Shown: positions 40,537 to 50,310, numbered from the stretch's first letter. The stretch: DNA of 64,000 nucleotides from Providencia stuartii (GCF_029277985.1 NZ_CP119546.1:4332946-4396945), one strand, 5' to 3'. Translations and numbers: made by a program. The notes: generated by a model from the sequence alone, not told the origin.

Positions 40537-40566
40537 AATCACAGGCGAGTTAACTCGCCTGTGATT
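40537..40566. terminator. Perfect 13-bp hairpin at the end of the oxalate module
   Basis: AATCACAGGCGAG (40537-40549) and CTCGCCTGTGATT (40554-40566) form a perfect stem with loop TTAA. It lies about 70 bases past the DUF1275 gene. CTTTATTTC follows on the plus strand only. It may end the minus-strand transcript or a plus-strand small RNA. Confidence 0.55.
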
Positions 40567-40635
40567 CTTTATTTCAAGTAAAGTGAGTTGACTCAATATC
40601 ACTACAATAGACTCAATACCTTCCGGATATTCTAC

Positions 40636-41352
40636 TTAGTTAGAGTCGATAGATTGTCCACTATTTTCTCTTGAGAAATGCCGCCCTAGGGTAAAAATCA
40701 AACATAATGGGATTAGGGTAATTAATAATGCGTACTCTCTCGCATAGTCAGCTAACATGGCCATCATAAAAGCCCCACCCGCAAAGCCAAATAAAGTTAA
40801 AAAGTAGCAATAACTTTTATAAAGCGCCTCTTTTCTTTCTGGTCCTTTAAACGCAACGGATTCTGCTAATGAACTAAACCCGAGTTGAACATTCAGTGTC
40901 ACGGCAATATTACCGTATAGCATGCCATTAATTTTATGGAATGCATTACCTTGCATACCCGCAATAAAGGACAGCGCCCAAACGGCATGGAAACCACTCG
41001 CGGCAACATTAAAAAAGTAAATATAAGCGATAAGCAGCAGTAACAACATGATTTCTAATGATAATAGGGTAAATGTCCATGTTTTCTCATTGGTGTTGTA
41101 TTTATAACGTAATAGCGCCAGTAGCATGGCACCAGCACCAAATGAAAAAATCGCAATAATGTAGGGAACGGTTGCCATCATGCCGTGTTTAGCAAATTCA
41201 TAGCCTAACATGATGATGTTACCCGACTGAAAAGTGGCAAATGATTTAGTCGTAAAAAAAGCATAGCCATCAAGCATGCCCGAGGTTATTGCCAATAAAA
41301 AGGCAATGGTTGGCAATTGCATAAAAGGAATTTTCGATGTTGATGTTGTCAT
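40636..41352 (-). CDS. DUF1275 (YoaK) family membrane protein
   Basis: A 238-residue membrane protein with six hydrophobic segments of the DUF1275/YoaK family. Family features visible are SGMLDGYAFF near residue 24, the SGNIIML segment near residue 43 and a central GMQGNAF motif near residue 133. Function is not established for the family. The start at 41352 is chosen for AGG ten bases upstream. It is the last gene of the oxalate-linked group, 38 bases after the ion channel gene, so the two are probably co-transcribed. A transport role is only a guess from context. Confidence 0.82.
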   Translation of the reverse strand: MTTSTSKIPFMQLPTIAFLLAITSGMLDGYAFFTTKSFATFQSGNIIMLGYEFAKHGMMATVPYIIAIFSFGAGAMLLALLRYKYNTNEKTWTFTLLSLEIMLLLLLIAYIYFFNVAASGFHAVWALSFIAGMQGNAFHKINGMLYGNIAVTLNVQLGFSSLAESVAFKGPERKEALYKSYCYFLTLFGFAGGAFMMAMLADYAREYALLITLIPLCLIFTLGRHFSRENSGQSIDSN

Positions 41353-41389
41353 TATGATTAAACCTATCAAGTATGGTTATTTTGTGTGA

Positions 41390-42124
41390 TTACAGTGCAT
41401 CAGGATTTCCTGATAATACTTTTTTAGATTGGCTTAGTCGGCTGATCACCGAGGTAATATAAACAGTAAATATTGGAAATACCGTCATGCCTGTCGCCGC
41501 TAATAGTGTAGTTACCACTTTTCCTGCGGTTGTGACGGGAATAATATTGGAACCAAGTGTTGTTACTGTCATCGCAGCCCACCAAATCGCATCACCATAA
41601 TTTTTAACGTCTGCATTATTGCCTCGCTCAAAAATAAAGAAAATTAGGCTAATAAAATACACCGTTGAAAAAAGTAGGATGATGTAAGAAACAAATAAGG
41701 CAGTGGTATTTCGTTTTACGACCATCATCATAAGCATGACAAAAGCGGCACCACCTCGAAAAAGAGGAATAAAACGAATTAGGTAAATTTGTTCTTCCGT
41801 AAATTGAATCGACGTATAATCTAAGATGGTTAAATACGGGATAGAGAGAAAAATAATAATAAAATACTTAGCAATAAATTTTTTTCTCTCTTTCGAAAGA
41901 AATAAAAAGATAAAAAAGTCGAGAGTAAAATAGATGCAAATCCAGAACTGGATATCAAAATAAATCGAGTGCGCTAAGAAAGGATCATGTCTGAAGGTTT
42001 CAAGTGAAATACTCGCAATTAAAAATAACGAAGCGACGACCCCAAAAAAATGTAATGTTTTGATCAGGGTTTGCTTTGTATAAAAAGTTTGAGCGGCTGT
42101 TATATTCATTTTTATCTTTGTCAT
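41390..42124 (-). CDS. Ion channel protein with a non-canonical pore signature
   Basis: A 244-residue protein with about six hydrophobic segments and a C-terminal Ion_trans_2-type pore (WWAAMTVTTLGSNIIPVTTAG near residue 195). In potassium channels the filter reads TVGYGD; here the same place reads TLGSNI, so the GYG signature is missing and selectivity cannot be assumed to be K+. A weak S4-like segment (LIRFIPLFRGG near residue 118) has few positive charges. The start is uncertain: a TTG at 42139 falls inside a hairpin, so the ATG at 42124 or the one at 42109 is more likely. The gene lies between the nitrilase homologue and DUF1275 genes. Confidence 0.75.
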   Translation of the reverse strand: MTKIKMNITAAQTFYTKQTLIKTLHFFGVVASLFLIASISLETFRHDPFLAHSIYFDIQFWICIYFTLDFFIFLFLSKERKKFIAKYFIIIFLSIPYLTILDYTSIQFTEEQIYLIRFIPLFRGGAAFVMLMMMVVKRNTTALFVSYIILLFSTVYFISLIFFIFERGNNADVKNYGDAIWWAAMTVTTLGSNIIPVTTAGKVVTTLLAATGMTVFPIFTVYITSVISRLSQSKKVLSGNPDAL

Positions 42125-42127
42125 CAA

Positions 42128-42157
42128 ATAGGTAGGCAATCCGCTGGATGCCTACCT
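42128..42157 (-). other. Hairpin between the nitrilase and channel genes
   Basis: TAGGTAGGCA (42128-42137) pairs with TGCCTACCTA (42148-42157), a perfect 10-bp stem with a 10-base loop, just before the channel start. There is no T run, so it may be an RNA-processing or stability element that sets the expression of the downstream genes. Confidence 0.5.
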
Positions 42158-42182
42158 AACCACATGAATAAATTGAGATTAA

Positions 42183-43916
42183 TTAAGATACAAGAGGGGG
42201 AAACCAAATCGCTTGTTGCCCACTAATAAGACGCTCTTGGTTAATCCAAGTATAGGGTGCTGGTACCTGTGCTTGTAATCTAACATCTGCTGCACCGCGT
42301 TCTGCGGTCAGTGTTGGTGTTAACACGACGGGTTCAGGTCCATAGATTGCTGCTGACGTGAAATCTCTTTCACTTCGTCCTCCGCACACTACCCATAGCT
42401 GATTTAACGTTGCGATAGCATACGGAATAAAGTCGGCTCGACCTGTTGGCGGATTGTCAACAGAATAAAGATGGCTGTCGATCTCAACACGTAAATCACT
42501 TGGTAGGCCGGCAGGAGCAGCAATAATATCTGCTCGTAAAGTACTATATAGCCCACCTAGCTCGGGCACTTCTAATTCGTGCGCAGCGGCGAGCGCGATA
42601 CGTCCAATCGGTGTTGTGGTCACGCTGACAGAGTGACCCGCGCTTGCCCAACCTTTATCACGCTCATTGAGATGAGTGACACGATATCTTGCTAAAATAT
42701 CTCCCGCAGGGCCAGCTAATACGACCGTATGATATAATTTATCAACATCAATTTCAGGATAGCTGCCAACGACATAGCCTTTCCCTTCAGAAGCGATCTG
42801 ACCTAATGCTTGCTCAAAAGCGCCACCTTGTTTCTCTGCATGGGTTAGTAGGACATTCGGATCATTGGTATAAGGCAATGCAGACAACTCAGGCAGTACT
42901 AATAACGCATTTTCCTCCACTTTGACCGACGATAAATCAGACACGGATTTCTCCCATTGTGCTGCAATCAACGTTGCTTGCGTTTTTGTAGTCGTTGCAT
43001 TTGCATCTGTTGGGCTACGATGAAAAGCTAATGTTGGGAAATATAATTCAGGGCGACGTTTTGCTAATAATGCATTGCGCTGTTTATCTGCTTCATCAAG
43101 GTCAATCGTTGCGCTGTATATTCCATTAAGGCCTGGCTCTAATTCAAGTGGGCTTAGAACCGGAGATTGCGCCACTTTATGCCCTGAAGGTGCCCATACA
43201 CTCGACCCTCCATTGTAATAAAGCTGACCATGTGTGATAGGGTTAGTTTCAATGCCACTACGGGTGGCACAAATCACCCACATGCCATTAAACGCACTCA
43301 TATGCTGAACATGCGCCACGGTTGAGTGGTCTCCAAGCATTTCAGCTGGTGTAGCATTAGGCATCATACGATCTGATACTGAATGCCACCCTAAAATTTG
43401 CGCACCTTCTAAGGCTGCTAAACGCACATATTGCCAATAGGTATCATCATAACAAATCAACAAAGCAATACGACCAATCGGAGTATCAAAGGTATTCACG
43501 CCTGTATTTCCGGGGGCGAACACTTTTTGATCCTGTGAATTTAGGCCTATTTTTCGATACTTACCAATAATGCCTTCTGGCCCCATTAATACTGCCGAGT
43601 TATAGGCGATCCCTGTATCCGTATCACGTTCCGCAATACCAACACTCATATACATACCTGTACGCGCCAATACAGGCAAGATTGCCTCTGTCGTTTTACC
43701 CGGAATCGTATCTAAATAAGGCGCTAACTCTGCTGAATCTGAAAATAAATAGCCACTCACCGCTGTTTCTGGGAATACCGCATAATCAACGCCTTGTGCA
43801 GCAACCTTTTCTGCGGCTTCCACTAGGCGGCGAATATTGCCCTCTAGGTCGCCCCAAGCCGGAACAAAATCAACAGCAGCCACTTTACTGCTTTTCTTGA
43901 CGGTTAAATTATTCAT
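42183..43916 (-). CDS. Double-domain carbon-nitrogen hydrolase (nitrilase superfamily)
   Basis: A 577-residue cytoplasmic protein made of two nitrilase-fold domains. Domain 1 (about residues 8-300) keeps the Glu-Lys-Cys triad: FPETAVSGY near residue 49, KYRKIGL near residue 119 and LLICYDD near residue 153. Domain 2 (about 310-570) keeps a glutamate in VLPELSALPY near residue 345 but has RYRVTHL in place of the lysine motif and ALAAAHELEVPE in place of the cysteine motif, so it looks catalytically dead. The substrate is unknown. Its position in the oxalate cluster allows an amide or nitrile such as oxamate, but nothing in the sequence proves it. AAGGA precedes the ATG. Confidence 0.85.
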   Translation of the reverse strand: MNNLTVKKSSKVAAVDFVPAWGDLEGNIRRLVEAAEKVAAQGVDYAVFPETAVSGYLFSDSAELAPYLDTIPGKTTEAILPVLARTGMYMSVGIAERDTDTGIAYNSAVLMGPEGIIGKYRKIGLNSQDQKVFAPGNTGVNTFDTPIGRIALLICYDDTYWQYVRLAALEGAQILGWHSVSDRMMPNATPAEMLGDHSTVAHVQHMSAFNGMWVICATRSGIETNPITHGQLYYNGGSSVWAPSGHKVAQSPVLSPLELEPGLNGIYSATIDLDEADKQRNALLAKRRPELYFPTLAFHRSPTDANATTTKTQATLIAAQWEKSVSDLSSVKVEENALLVLPELSALPYTNDPNVLLTHAEKQGGAFEQALGQIASEGKGYVVGSYPEIDVDKLYHTVVLAGPAGDILARYRVTHLNERDKGWASAGHSVSVTTTPIGRIALAAAHELEVPELGGLYSTLRADIIAAPAGLPSDLRVEIDSHLYSVDNPPTGRADFIPYAIATLNQLWVVCGGRSERDFTSAAIYGPEPVVLTPTLTAERGAADVRLQAQVPAPYTWINQERLISGQQAIWFPPLVS

Positions 43917-44029
43917 ATTATTAATCCTTATTTAATAACAAAAGTTATTGTCAAAAATAAAATAGTGTCGTCTCGCTATAAGCCGCGATAACAAATAATG
44001 AGTATTTAAATAATTGGCGAATAAAACCG

Positions 44030-44049
44030 CCTCACCCTAATGGGTGAGG
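44030..44049 (-). terminator. GC-rich hairpin between frc and nitrilase genes
   Basis: CCTCACCC (44030-44037) and GGGTGAGG (44042-44049) form a perfect 8-bp stem with a TAAT loop. On the minus strand CGGTTTTATT follows. It probably ends most transcripts from the oxc-frc operon before the nitrilase gene. Confidence 0.65.
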
Positions 44050-44139
44050 TAAAAAACCTTTAATTTGAGCTATTAACCTTTTTCAGTTAATAATGGATTT
44101 TCTTATTTTGAGCATTTTGAATGCCATTATTTCATTACC

Positions 44140-44170
44140 GCCCAATTAACCTATTTATAATTAATTGGGC
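44140..44170 (-). terminator. Stem-loop immediately after frc (copy 1)
   Basis: GCCCAATTAA (44140-44149) and TTAATTGGGC (44161-44170) form a perfect 10-bp stem nine bases past the frc stop. It lacks a T tract, so it may protect the mRNA 3' end or act together with the hairpin at 44030. Confidence 0.5.
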
Positions 44171-44178
44171 TGAATACG

Positions 44179-45435
44179 TTAAATAACGTTTTTAGTTTTC
44201 ATTAACGCTATTTGTTGGTCGCTATAACCTAACTCTTTTAAGATTTCATTATTATGCTCACCTAAAAGTGGGGCGCTTTTAATCTCTGGCGTAAAAGCTG
44301 AAAACTTCATTGGGCAACCAACCGTTAAATAGTGACCTCTTAATGGCTGTTTGACTTCAACAATAGAACCACTAGCGCGCAAAGCGGGGTCATACATAAT
44401 CTCTTTCATGCTCAATACCGCAGAGCAAGGCACACCAAACTGATCAAAATAATCCGTCAGCTCATGTTTATCTTTGTCTTTAGCGACCTCTTCAATCGCA
44501 TCCCAAACGTCTTGAATATGGCTCATTCTCGCTTCTGTCGTCGCAAAAGCAGGATCCGTTTTCCATTCCGGCTTACCAATTGCATCGCACGTATTTTCCC
44601 AGTTATGATCCTGATTAATAAAATAGATATAAGCATTTGGATCAGTATCACTGCCTTTGCATTTCAGCATCGTACCGGGCTGACCACCACCACTTGCGTT
44701 GCCGCCTCGTGGAACTGCATCACCAAATGACCCATTCGGGTATTGTGGATACTCTTCTAAAAAGCCAAGCTTTTCCAAACGCTGTTGATCACGCACTTTG
44801 ACACGGCATAAATTGAGTACCGCATCTTGCATCGACATGGTTACGCGCTGCCCTTTCCCCGTTTTTTCACGTTGTAGTAATGCCGCTAATAAACCAATTA
44901 AGAGATGCATCCCTGTGTTACTATCACCTAACGCTGCGGAACTAACGACTGGAGGCCCATCAGGAAAACCTGTCGTGGATGCAGATCCCCCCGCCGCTTG
45001 CGCAACATTTTCATAGGCTTTCACATCCGCATATGGCGAATTTTCATTAAAACCTTTGATTGAACCAAAAATCAAACGTGGATTGAGCTGCTGAATGACT
45101 TCCCAGGTAAACCCCATATGGTCAATAGCGCCGGGATGGAAATTTTCAACCAAAATATCGGCTTGGCGGATCAGCTTCTCCATCACTTCTTTGCCTTCTG
45201 GCGTCTTCGTGTTTAATTCTAGTGAGCGTTTATTACTATTGAGCATAGTGAAATAGAGTGCATCAATATCAGGGATATCCCTGAGCTGATGACGGGTAAC
45301 ATCTCCAATACCCGGTCGCTCAATTTTAATAACGTCCGCCCCAAACCATGCCAACATTTGAGTACATGATGGGCCAGACTGTACGCCAGTAAAATCGAGA
45401 ACACGAATGCCTTCAAGTGGAAGTGGAAAAGCCAT
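44179..45435 (-). CDS. frc: Formyl-CoA:oxalate CoA-transferase, divergent copy
   Basis: A 418-residue class III CoA-transferase that would exchange CoA between formyl-CoA and oxalate. The catalytic aspartate is Asp171 in [11 protein letters not shown], and [12 protein letters not shown] near residue 15 matches Frc. It is roughly four fifths identical by eye to the copy at 48315, but differs at positions otherwise constant between copy 2 and E. coli Frc: FPDGPPV where Frc has FWDGPPL, and [13 protein letters not shown] where Frc has [13 protein letters not shown]. The latter is the mobile glycine loop over the active site. Specificity may therefore differ (another acyl-CoA donor). The ATG at 45435 follows GGAGTGATT; an in-frame GTG overlaps that site. 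Confidence 0.9.
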   Translation of the reverse strand: MAFPLPLEGIRVLDFTGVQSGPSCTQMLAWFGADVIKIERPGIGDVTRHQLRDIPDIDALYFTMLNSNKRSLELNTKTPEGKEVMEKLIRQADILVENFHPGAIDHMGFTWEVIQQLNPRLIFGSIKGFNENSPYADVKAYENVAQAAGGSASTTGFPDGPPVVSSAALGDSNTGMHLLIGLLAALLQREKTGKGQRVTMSMQDAVLNLCRVKVRDQQRLEKLGFLEEYPQYPNGSFGDAVPRGGNASGGGQPGTMLKCKGSDTDPNAYIYFINQDHNWENTCDAIGKPEWKTDPAFATTEARMSHIQDVWDAIEEVAKDKDKHELTDYFDQFGVPCSAVLSMKEIMYDPALRASGSIVEVKQPLRGHYLTVGCPMKFSAFTPEIKSAPLLGEHNNEILKELGYSDQQIALMKTKNVI

Positions 45436-45496
45436 AATCACTCCTTTATGTCATAACAGAGGTGAAACCGCCAGCGGCGACCTCACCTCCATTTAT

Positions 45497-46453
45497 TTAT
45501 GCAACTAAACGCGCGATGTAAATCCACAACGGTGCGGCGATGATAAAACCAAGCACACTCACGGCCAGAGAGGCGGTTCCTGTACGAGTGTACAAGTTAA
45601 AGCGACTCGCAATAATAATACCTGAGAATGCCGGAGGTAATGCTCCCGCTAATACCATCATTTGTAACTGCTCTGAACTCATATTAAAGGTCATACCCAC
45701 CAGTAATAATAGGCCAGGCATTAAGACTAATTTAAGTAAGGTGTTGTAGATAATCTCACCGTCAAACTCGAACTTATTCGCAGCCAGAGTCAGGCCCGCA
45801 GCAAAGACCGCCACTCCCGAGTTAGCTTTAGCAATCAAATCAAAAGTGGGATCCCACATATCTGGGATTTTAATGCCAATTAATACCAAAACGGTTGCTA
45901 AGACTGGTGACCAAACAACCGGCTCCTTGAACGCCGAAATCAAGGCATCCATTCCACCGCCACCTTTTTTGCCATCTGCATTAGAAGGATTCAGTAAGAA
46001 CAACCCAATTGGGATAGTAATAGCATTAACAATAATCGAGATAATGGCGACCACTAAACCTGTAGAGACGGTTTGGCCATAAATAGGGTCCAGTACGGCG
46101 AAACCCAAGAAACCGATAGTAGGAGAACCGGCGATCAGTGCGCACACCGCGGCTTCACCACGACTATGTTTAAAAATGTATTTACAGCTAAAGAAAGAGA
46201 AGAAAAAACAGACCAACAGGACGACAAAAGAAATAATGGTTAGCTTAGTATCAGCAAAAATCATTTCGCGGTTTGCACGTACAATCGAGACAAATAACGC
46301 GGCTGGTAACGCATAGTTTAATACCAGTTTATTAAATGCTTTGGCTTGATCGTTGGTAAATACGTTACGTTTACCGCTCGCGTATCCCAAAATCATAATG
46401 ATAATTATGGGTAATAGATCACTCATAAATATCTTAAACATAAAATCGGCCAT
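45497..46453 (-). CDS. AEC family transporter (YfdV-like)
   Basis: A 318-residue membrane carrier of the auxin efflux carrier family with about ten hydrophobic segments in two repeats. It closely follows E. coli YfdV, which lies with frc and oxc there: the start [18 protein letters not shown], the central [19 protein letters not shown] and the [16 protein letters not shown] segment agree. It is the likely oxalate importer or oxalate/formate exchanger of this operon; direct proof for YfdV is not known to me. The start at 46453 has AGG eight bases upstream. Confidence 0.9.
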   Translation of the reverse strand: MADFMFKIFMSDLLPIIIIMILGYASGKRNVFTNDQAKAFNKLVLNYALPAALFVSIVRANREMIFADTKLTIISFVVLLVCFFFSFFSCKYIFKHSRGEAAVCALIAGSPTIGFLGFAVLDPIYGQTVSTGLVVAIISIIVNAITIPIGLFLLNPSNADGKKGGGGMDALISAFKEPVVWSPVLATVLVLIGIKIPDMWDPTFDLIAKANSGVAVFAAGLTLAANKFEFDGEIIYNTLLKLVLMPGLLLLVGMTFNMSSEQLQMMVLAGALPPAFSGIIIASRFNLYTRTGTASLAVSVLGFIIAAPLWIYIARLVA

Positions 46454-46547
46454 CAGACTCACCTTTTTTTGGCAAAAAGCAGCCCTGTGCCATTTAATAT
46501 ATAAATGGCACAGATGTAATGCTTACTTTTATTTAATTAAGTAATAA

Positions 46548-48251
46548 CTAGTTTTTCACCACAGATTTCGGGTTTAAGTTTCCAATATGGCCACTTTCAG
46601 TTCCCACCGCTGGGTCAATAACTACATTAATTAATGTTGGCTTACCGGACTCAAGACCTGCTTTTAACGCTTGTTGAATCTCATCCGGTGTCGTTGCGTT
46701 ATAACCGATGCCACCGAAAGCCTCGATCATCTTGTCATAACGAGCACCTGCCATTAATACAGTAGGGCAAGGATCTGCATCACCATGCAAGTTCACGCCG
46801 TCCCCACGGTAAATGCCCCCATTGTTAAAAATCAAAATGGTGACAGGGAGTTTGTAGCGGCAGATAGTTTCAATTTCCATGCCACTGAAACCGAAAGCAC
46901 TATCGCCTTCAATGGCAACAACAGGTTTTCCGCTCGTCACGGCGGCGCCTACCGCATACCCCATACCAATGCCCATAACTCCCCAAGTACCACAGTCTAA
47001 ACGCTGACGAGGTTTGTACATATCGATGATGTTACGTGCGTTATCGAGCGTATTAGCGCCTTCATTCACCACATAGACATCTTTATGATCAACTAATACA
47101 TCGCGAATGGCGCGTAACGCGTTGAAATAATTCATCGGTGAAGTATCAGTGTTTAACTTAACCGCCATTTTCTCACTATTGGCTTTTTTGATATCATCAA
47201 TACCCGCCATCCAATCACTTGGGGATTTCACAGGCGTTGAGGCCAACCCAGCCAGTAATAACTCAATACTCGAATAGATATCACCCACCACAGGTGCCGT
47301 AATACGGCGATTACTATCAATTTCAGACGGTTCAATATCCAGCTGAATGAACTGTGTATCCGGAGACCAATGTTTACCTTTTCCATGGTCTAACAACCAG
47401 TTCAAGCGAGCTCCCATCAATACGATAACATCGGCGTTAGATAAGGCATGCGAGCGTGCTGCTGCCGCTGATTGAGGGTGATCATCCGGTAATAACCCTT
47501 TCGCCATTGACATCGGTAAATAAGGAATACCTGTTGTTTCAATGAATTTACGAATATTTTCGTCTGCTTGTGCGTAAGCTGCACCTTTACCCAAAATAAT
47601 TAACGGTCGTTTAGCTGACGCCAGCAATTTAAGGGCTTTATCAACAGACTCAGGGGCTGGTAGTTGGCGAGGAGCAGGATCTTCAACAGTAAAAATGGTT
47701 TTATCTGCTTCATCTTTATCCATCACAGCAGCCAGTACTTCTGTGGTTAAATCCAGATAAACGCCTCCCGGACGACCTGAAACAGCAGCACGGATTGCAC
47801 GTGCTAGCGCGATCCCCAAGTCTTCAGGCTTATTGACACGATAAGCAGCTTTAACAAAGGGTTTCGCTGTATTCATTTGATCCAGTTCTTCATAGTCGCC
47901 CTGTTGTAGGTCGATAATCGCTCTATCACTGGAACCACTGATTTGAATCATGGGAAAACCATTCGTCGTCGCATTGGCGAGAGCCACCATACCATTTAGG
48001 AATCCTGGTGCAGATACGGTTAAACAAATACCTGGTTTTTGCGTTAAAAAACCGCTGATTGCCGCAGCATTACCCGCAGATTGTTCGTGACGAAAACCGA
48101 TGTAACGAATACCTTCGGCTTGAGCGTGACGAGCCATATCTGTCACAGGAATACCAACAACACCATAAATGGTATCAATGCCATTTTTTTTCAGAGCATC
48201 GACGATAATATGCATACCATCGGTTAAGTTTTGGGTTTGTTCAGTCGACAT
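46548..48251 (-). CDS. oxc: Oxalyl-CoA decarboxylase
   Basis: Oxc is a thiamine-diphosphate enzyme that converts oxalyl-CoA to formyl-CoA and CO2. The 567-residue protein has the three ThDP-enzyme domains. The N-terminal glutamate-bearing FRHEQSAGNAAAISGF (about residue 58) activates the cofactor. The C-terminal cofactor motif is GDSAFGFSGMEIE then FNNGGIY (about residues 447-480). The ATG at 48251 with GAGG five bases upstream is preferred. It lies 63 bases downstream of frc copy 2 and upstream of the carrier gene. Proton consumption by this step can support acid resistance or energy generation. Confidence 0.95.
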   Translation of the reverse strand: MSTEQTQNLTDGMHIIVDALKKNGIDTIYGVVGIPVTDMARHAQAEGIRYIGFRHEQSAGNAAAISGFLTQKPGICLTVSAPGFLNGMVALANATTNGFPMIQISGSSDRAIIDLQQGDYEELDQMNTAKPFVKAAYRVNKPEDLGIALARAIRAAVSGRPGGVYLDLTTEVLAAVMDKDEADKTIFTVEDPAPRQLPAPESVDKALKLLASAKRPLIILGKGAAYAQADENIRKFIETTGIPYLPMSMAKGLLPDDHPQSAAAARSHALSNADVIVLMGARLNWLLDHGKGKHWSPDTQFIQLDIEPSEIDSNRRITAPVVGDIYSSIELLLAGLASTPVKSPSDWMAGIDDIKKANSEKMAVKLNTDTSPMNYFNALRAIRDVLVDHKDVYVVNEGANTLDNARNIIDMYKPRQRLDCGTWGVMGIGMGYAVGAAVTSGKPVVAIEGDSAFGFSGMEIETICRYKLPVTILIFNNGGIYRGDGVNLHGDADPCPTVLMAGARYDKMIEAFGGIGYNATTPDEIQQALKAGLESGKPTLINVVIDPAVGTESGHIGNLNPKSVVKN

Positions 48252-48314
48252 GTCCACCTCATAAAATACAGAAAAGTGCGTAGGGAACTTTCAGCAACGT
48301 TCCCTAATTTAAGA

Positions 48315-49565
48315 TTAAATAGCTTTGTTAGTCCGCATTGACGCAATTTGTTCCGCGCTATAACCCAATTCAGTTAACACTTCCTCGGTATGCTCGCCTA
48401 ACAGTGGTGCACTTTTAATTTCAGGGGTGAAAGAGGAGAACTTCATAGGGCAACCAACGGTTAAGTAAGTACCGCGTTTTGGTTGCTCAACTTCAACAAT
48501 ACTGCCGCTATCACGCAGTGATTGATCACGTGCTATCTCACGCATGCTAAGTACTGGTGCACATGGCACACCGTATTGACTAAGATATTCAACCGCTTCA
48601 TGCTTGTCTTTATCCGCTAAGAATTTCTCAATCTCAGCAAAGATATCAAAAATATGCGGCTGACGAGCTTGCGGTGTGCTGTAAGCGGGGTCTTTTGCCC
48701 ACTCAGGTTTACCAATAGCAATACAGGTTTGCTCCCAATCCTGCTCTTGAATTGTGAAGTAAATATACGCATTTGGGTCAGTTTCCCAACCTTTACATTT
48801 TAAAATCCAACCGGGTTGGCCACCGCCCCCCGCATTACCTCCACGAGGTACCGCATCACCAAACTTACCGTTCGGATATTGAGGATACTCTTCGAGGTAA
48901 CCCACTTTTTCTAAACGCTGTTGGTCACGCAACTTAACACGACACAGGTTCAATACTGCATCTTGCATCGACATCGTCACTCGTTGCCCTTTGCCTGTTT
49001 TTTCACGGTGCAACAATGCGGCGAGTAAGCCGATTAATAAGTGCATGCCCGTATTACTGTCACCTAATGCCGCCGCACTCACTAACGGTGGGCCATCCCA
49101 AAAACCTGTCGTTGAAGCCGCACCACCCGCAGCTTGTGCAACGTTTTCATAGGCTTTTACATCTGCATAAGGTGAATTTTCATTAAAACCTTTGATTGAA
49201 CCAAAAATTAAACGAGGGTTAAGTTCTTGAATATGTTCCCAAGTAAAACCCATATGGTCGATAGCACCTGGATGGAAATTCTCAACCAAAACATCGGCCT
49301 GCTTAATCAGGCGTTCCATCACTTCTTTACCTTCTGGTGTTTTGGTATTTAATTCAACTGAACGTTTATTACTGTTTAGCATGGTGAAATACAGCGCATC
49401 GACATCAGGAATATCTCTCAACTGATTACGCGTCACATCCCCCACACCAGGGCGTTCAATTTTAATTACATCAGCACCGAACCACGCTAACATTTGAGTA
49501 CAAGATGGCCCAGACTGTACACCTGTAAAATCGAGTACTTTGATACCTTGTAAAGGAAGATCCAT
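48315..49565 (-). CDS. frc: Formyl-CoA:oxalate CoA-transferase, canonical copy
   Basis: A 416-residue class III CoA-transferase, very close to E. coli Frc (YfdW). The catalytic Asp169 (AALGDSNTG), Gln17 in FTGVQSGP, Trp48-equivalent region and the [12 protein letters not shown] glycine loop are all as in characterised enzymes. It takes CoA from formyl-CoA to oxalate, releasing formate and giving oxalyl-CoA for Oxc. It is the first gene of the minus-strand oxalate operon, with about 745 AT-rich bases upstream that must hold the promoter. Confidence 0.95.
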   Translation of the reverse strand: MDLPLQGIKVLDFTGVQSGPSCTQMLAWFGADVIKIERPGVGDVTRNQLRDIPDVDALYFTMLNSNKRSVELNTKTPEGKEVMERLIKQADVLVENFHPGAIDHMGFTWEHIQELNPRLIFGSIKGFNENSPYADVKAYENVAQAAGGAASTTGFWDGPPLVSAAALGDSNTGMHLLIGLLAALLHREKTGKGQRVTMSMQDAVLNLCRVKLRDQQRLEKVGYLEEYPQYPNGKFGDAVPRGGNAGGGGQPGWILKCKGWETDPNAYIYFTIQEQDWEQTCIAIGKPEWAKDPAYSTPQARQPHIFDIFAEIEKFLADKDKHEAVEYLSQYGVPCAPVLSMREIARDQSLRDSGSIVEVEQPKRGTYLTVGCPMKFSSFTPEIKSAPLLGEHTEEVLTELGYSAEQIASMRTNKAI

Positions 49566-50310
49566 GAATTACCTCATTATTTAGCTGTCGTAAATGGAAT
49601 TAAATGATTTATTTAGCTGTGGTGAATGTCATTTCAAAAAACAATGATTATATTTAGATGAATTCTTCTTAAGAAATAATGATTTACACCGTTATAATAA
49701 ATATTTCATCTAATGTCTAGGCAATCAAAATAATATCGGCCAATGGTTTTATTATTCTATCTTGTTAATAATAAACAGTTATTAATTTCTTAATTTTTCA
49801 ATAACTGAATGAATTGCTATTTATAAATACTAAAATGTACAGTATTGATTATTATAATACGTCATTAATCACTCCTATTATGATTATCTTATTTGATATT
49901 ATTAATTTGAGCATCTTAATTAAGCTAACCATAAAGGATAAACAAAAGAGATAAAAGTGTTATAAATCAATGATGGAAATAAAAACACAACTTTATTATC
50001 AAAATAAAATCAACAATCAGAGTACTATTATTGAATGCGCTTTAATTATTATTTATTTGATATAACCCTTATTATGATTAATCCAGATCATCATAATATG
50101 AAGGGTATTAATAATATTTCTCGTTTTGTACGCTTATTATTTTTATTTTTCTTAAATTATAAATTTATTTATATTACGATAATAATGAAATAAATTATTA
50201 CATTATTTATATTACTGAATAGCTTTAGTTATATTATACGTCTAATATGAATATATTGACTGCTTGTGAAGCCAATTTATTCAATACATTGAATATTGTT
50301 TTTATCAAAA
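49566..50310. promoter_or_regulatory. AT-rich control region of the oxalate operon
   Basis: About 745 bases without a plausible gene lie between the first oxalate gene and the terminator after fdoI. The stretch is very AT-rich. It contains an inverted repeat TATTATGAT (50070-50078) and ATCATAATA (50090-50098) with an 11-base spacer, and a TTCTTAAGAA palindrome at 49666-49675. Either could be an operator. No regulator gene is present in the module, so control is from elsewhere. AT richness would favour H-NS binding. Confidence 0.5.
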
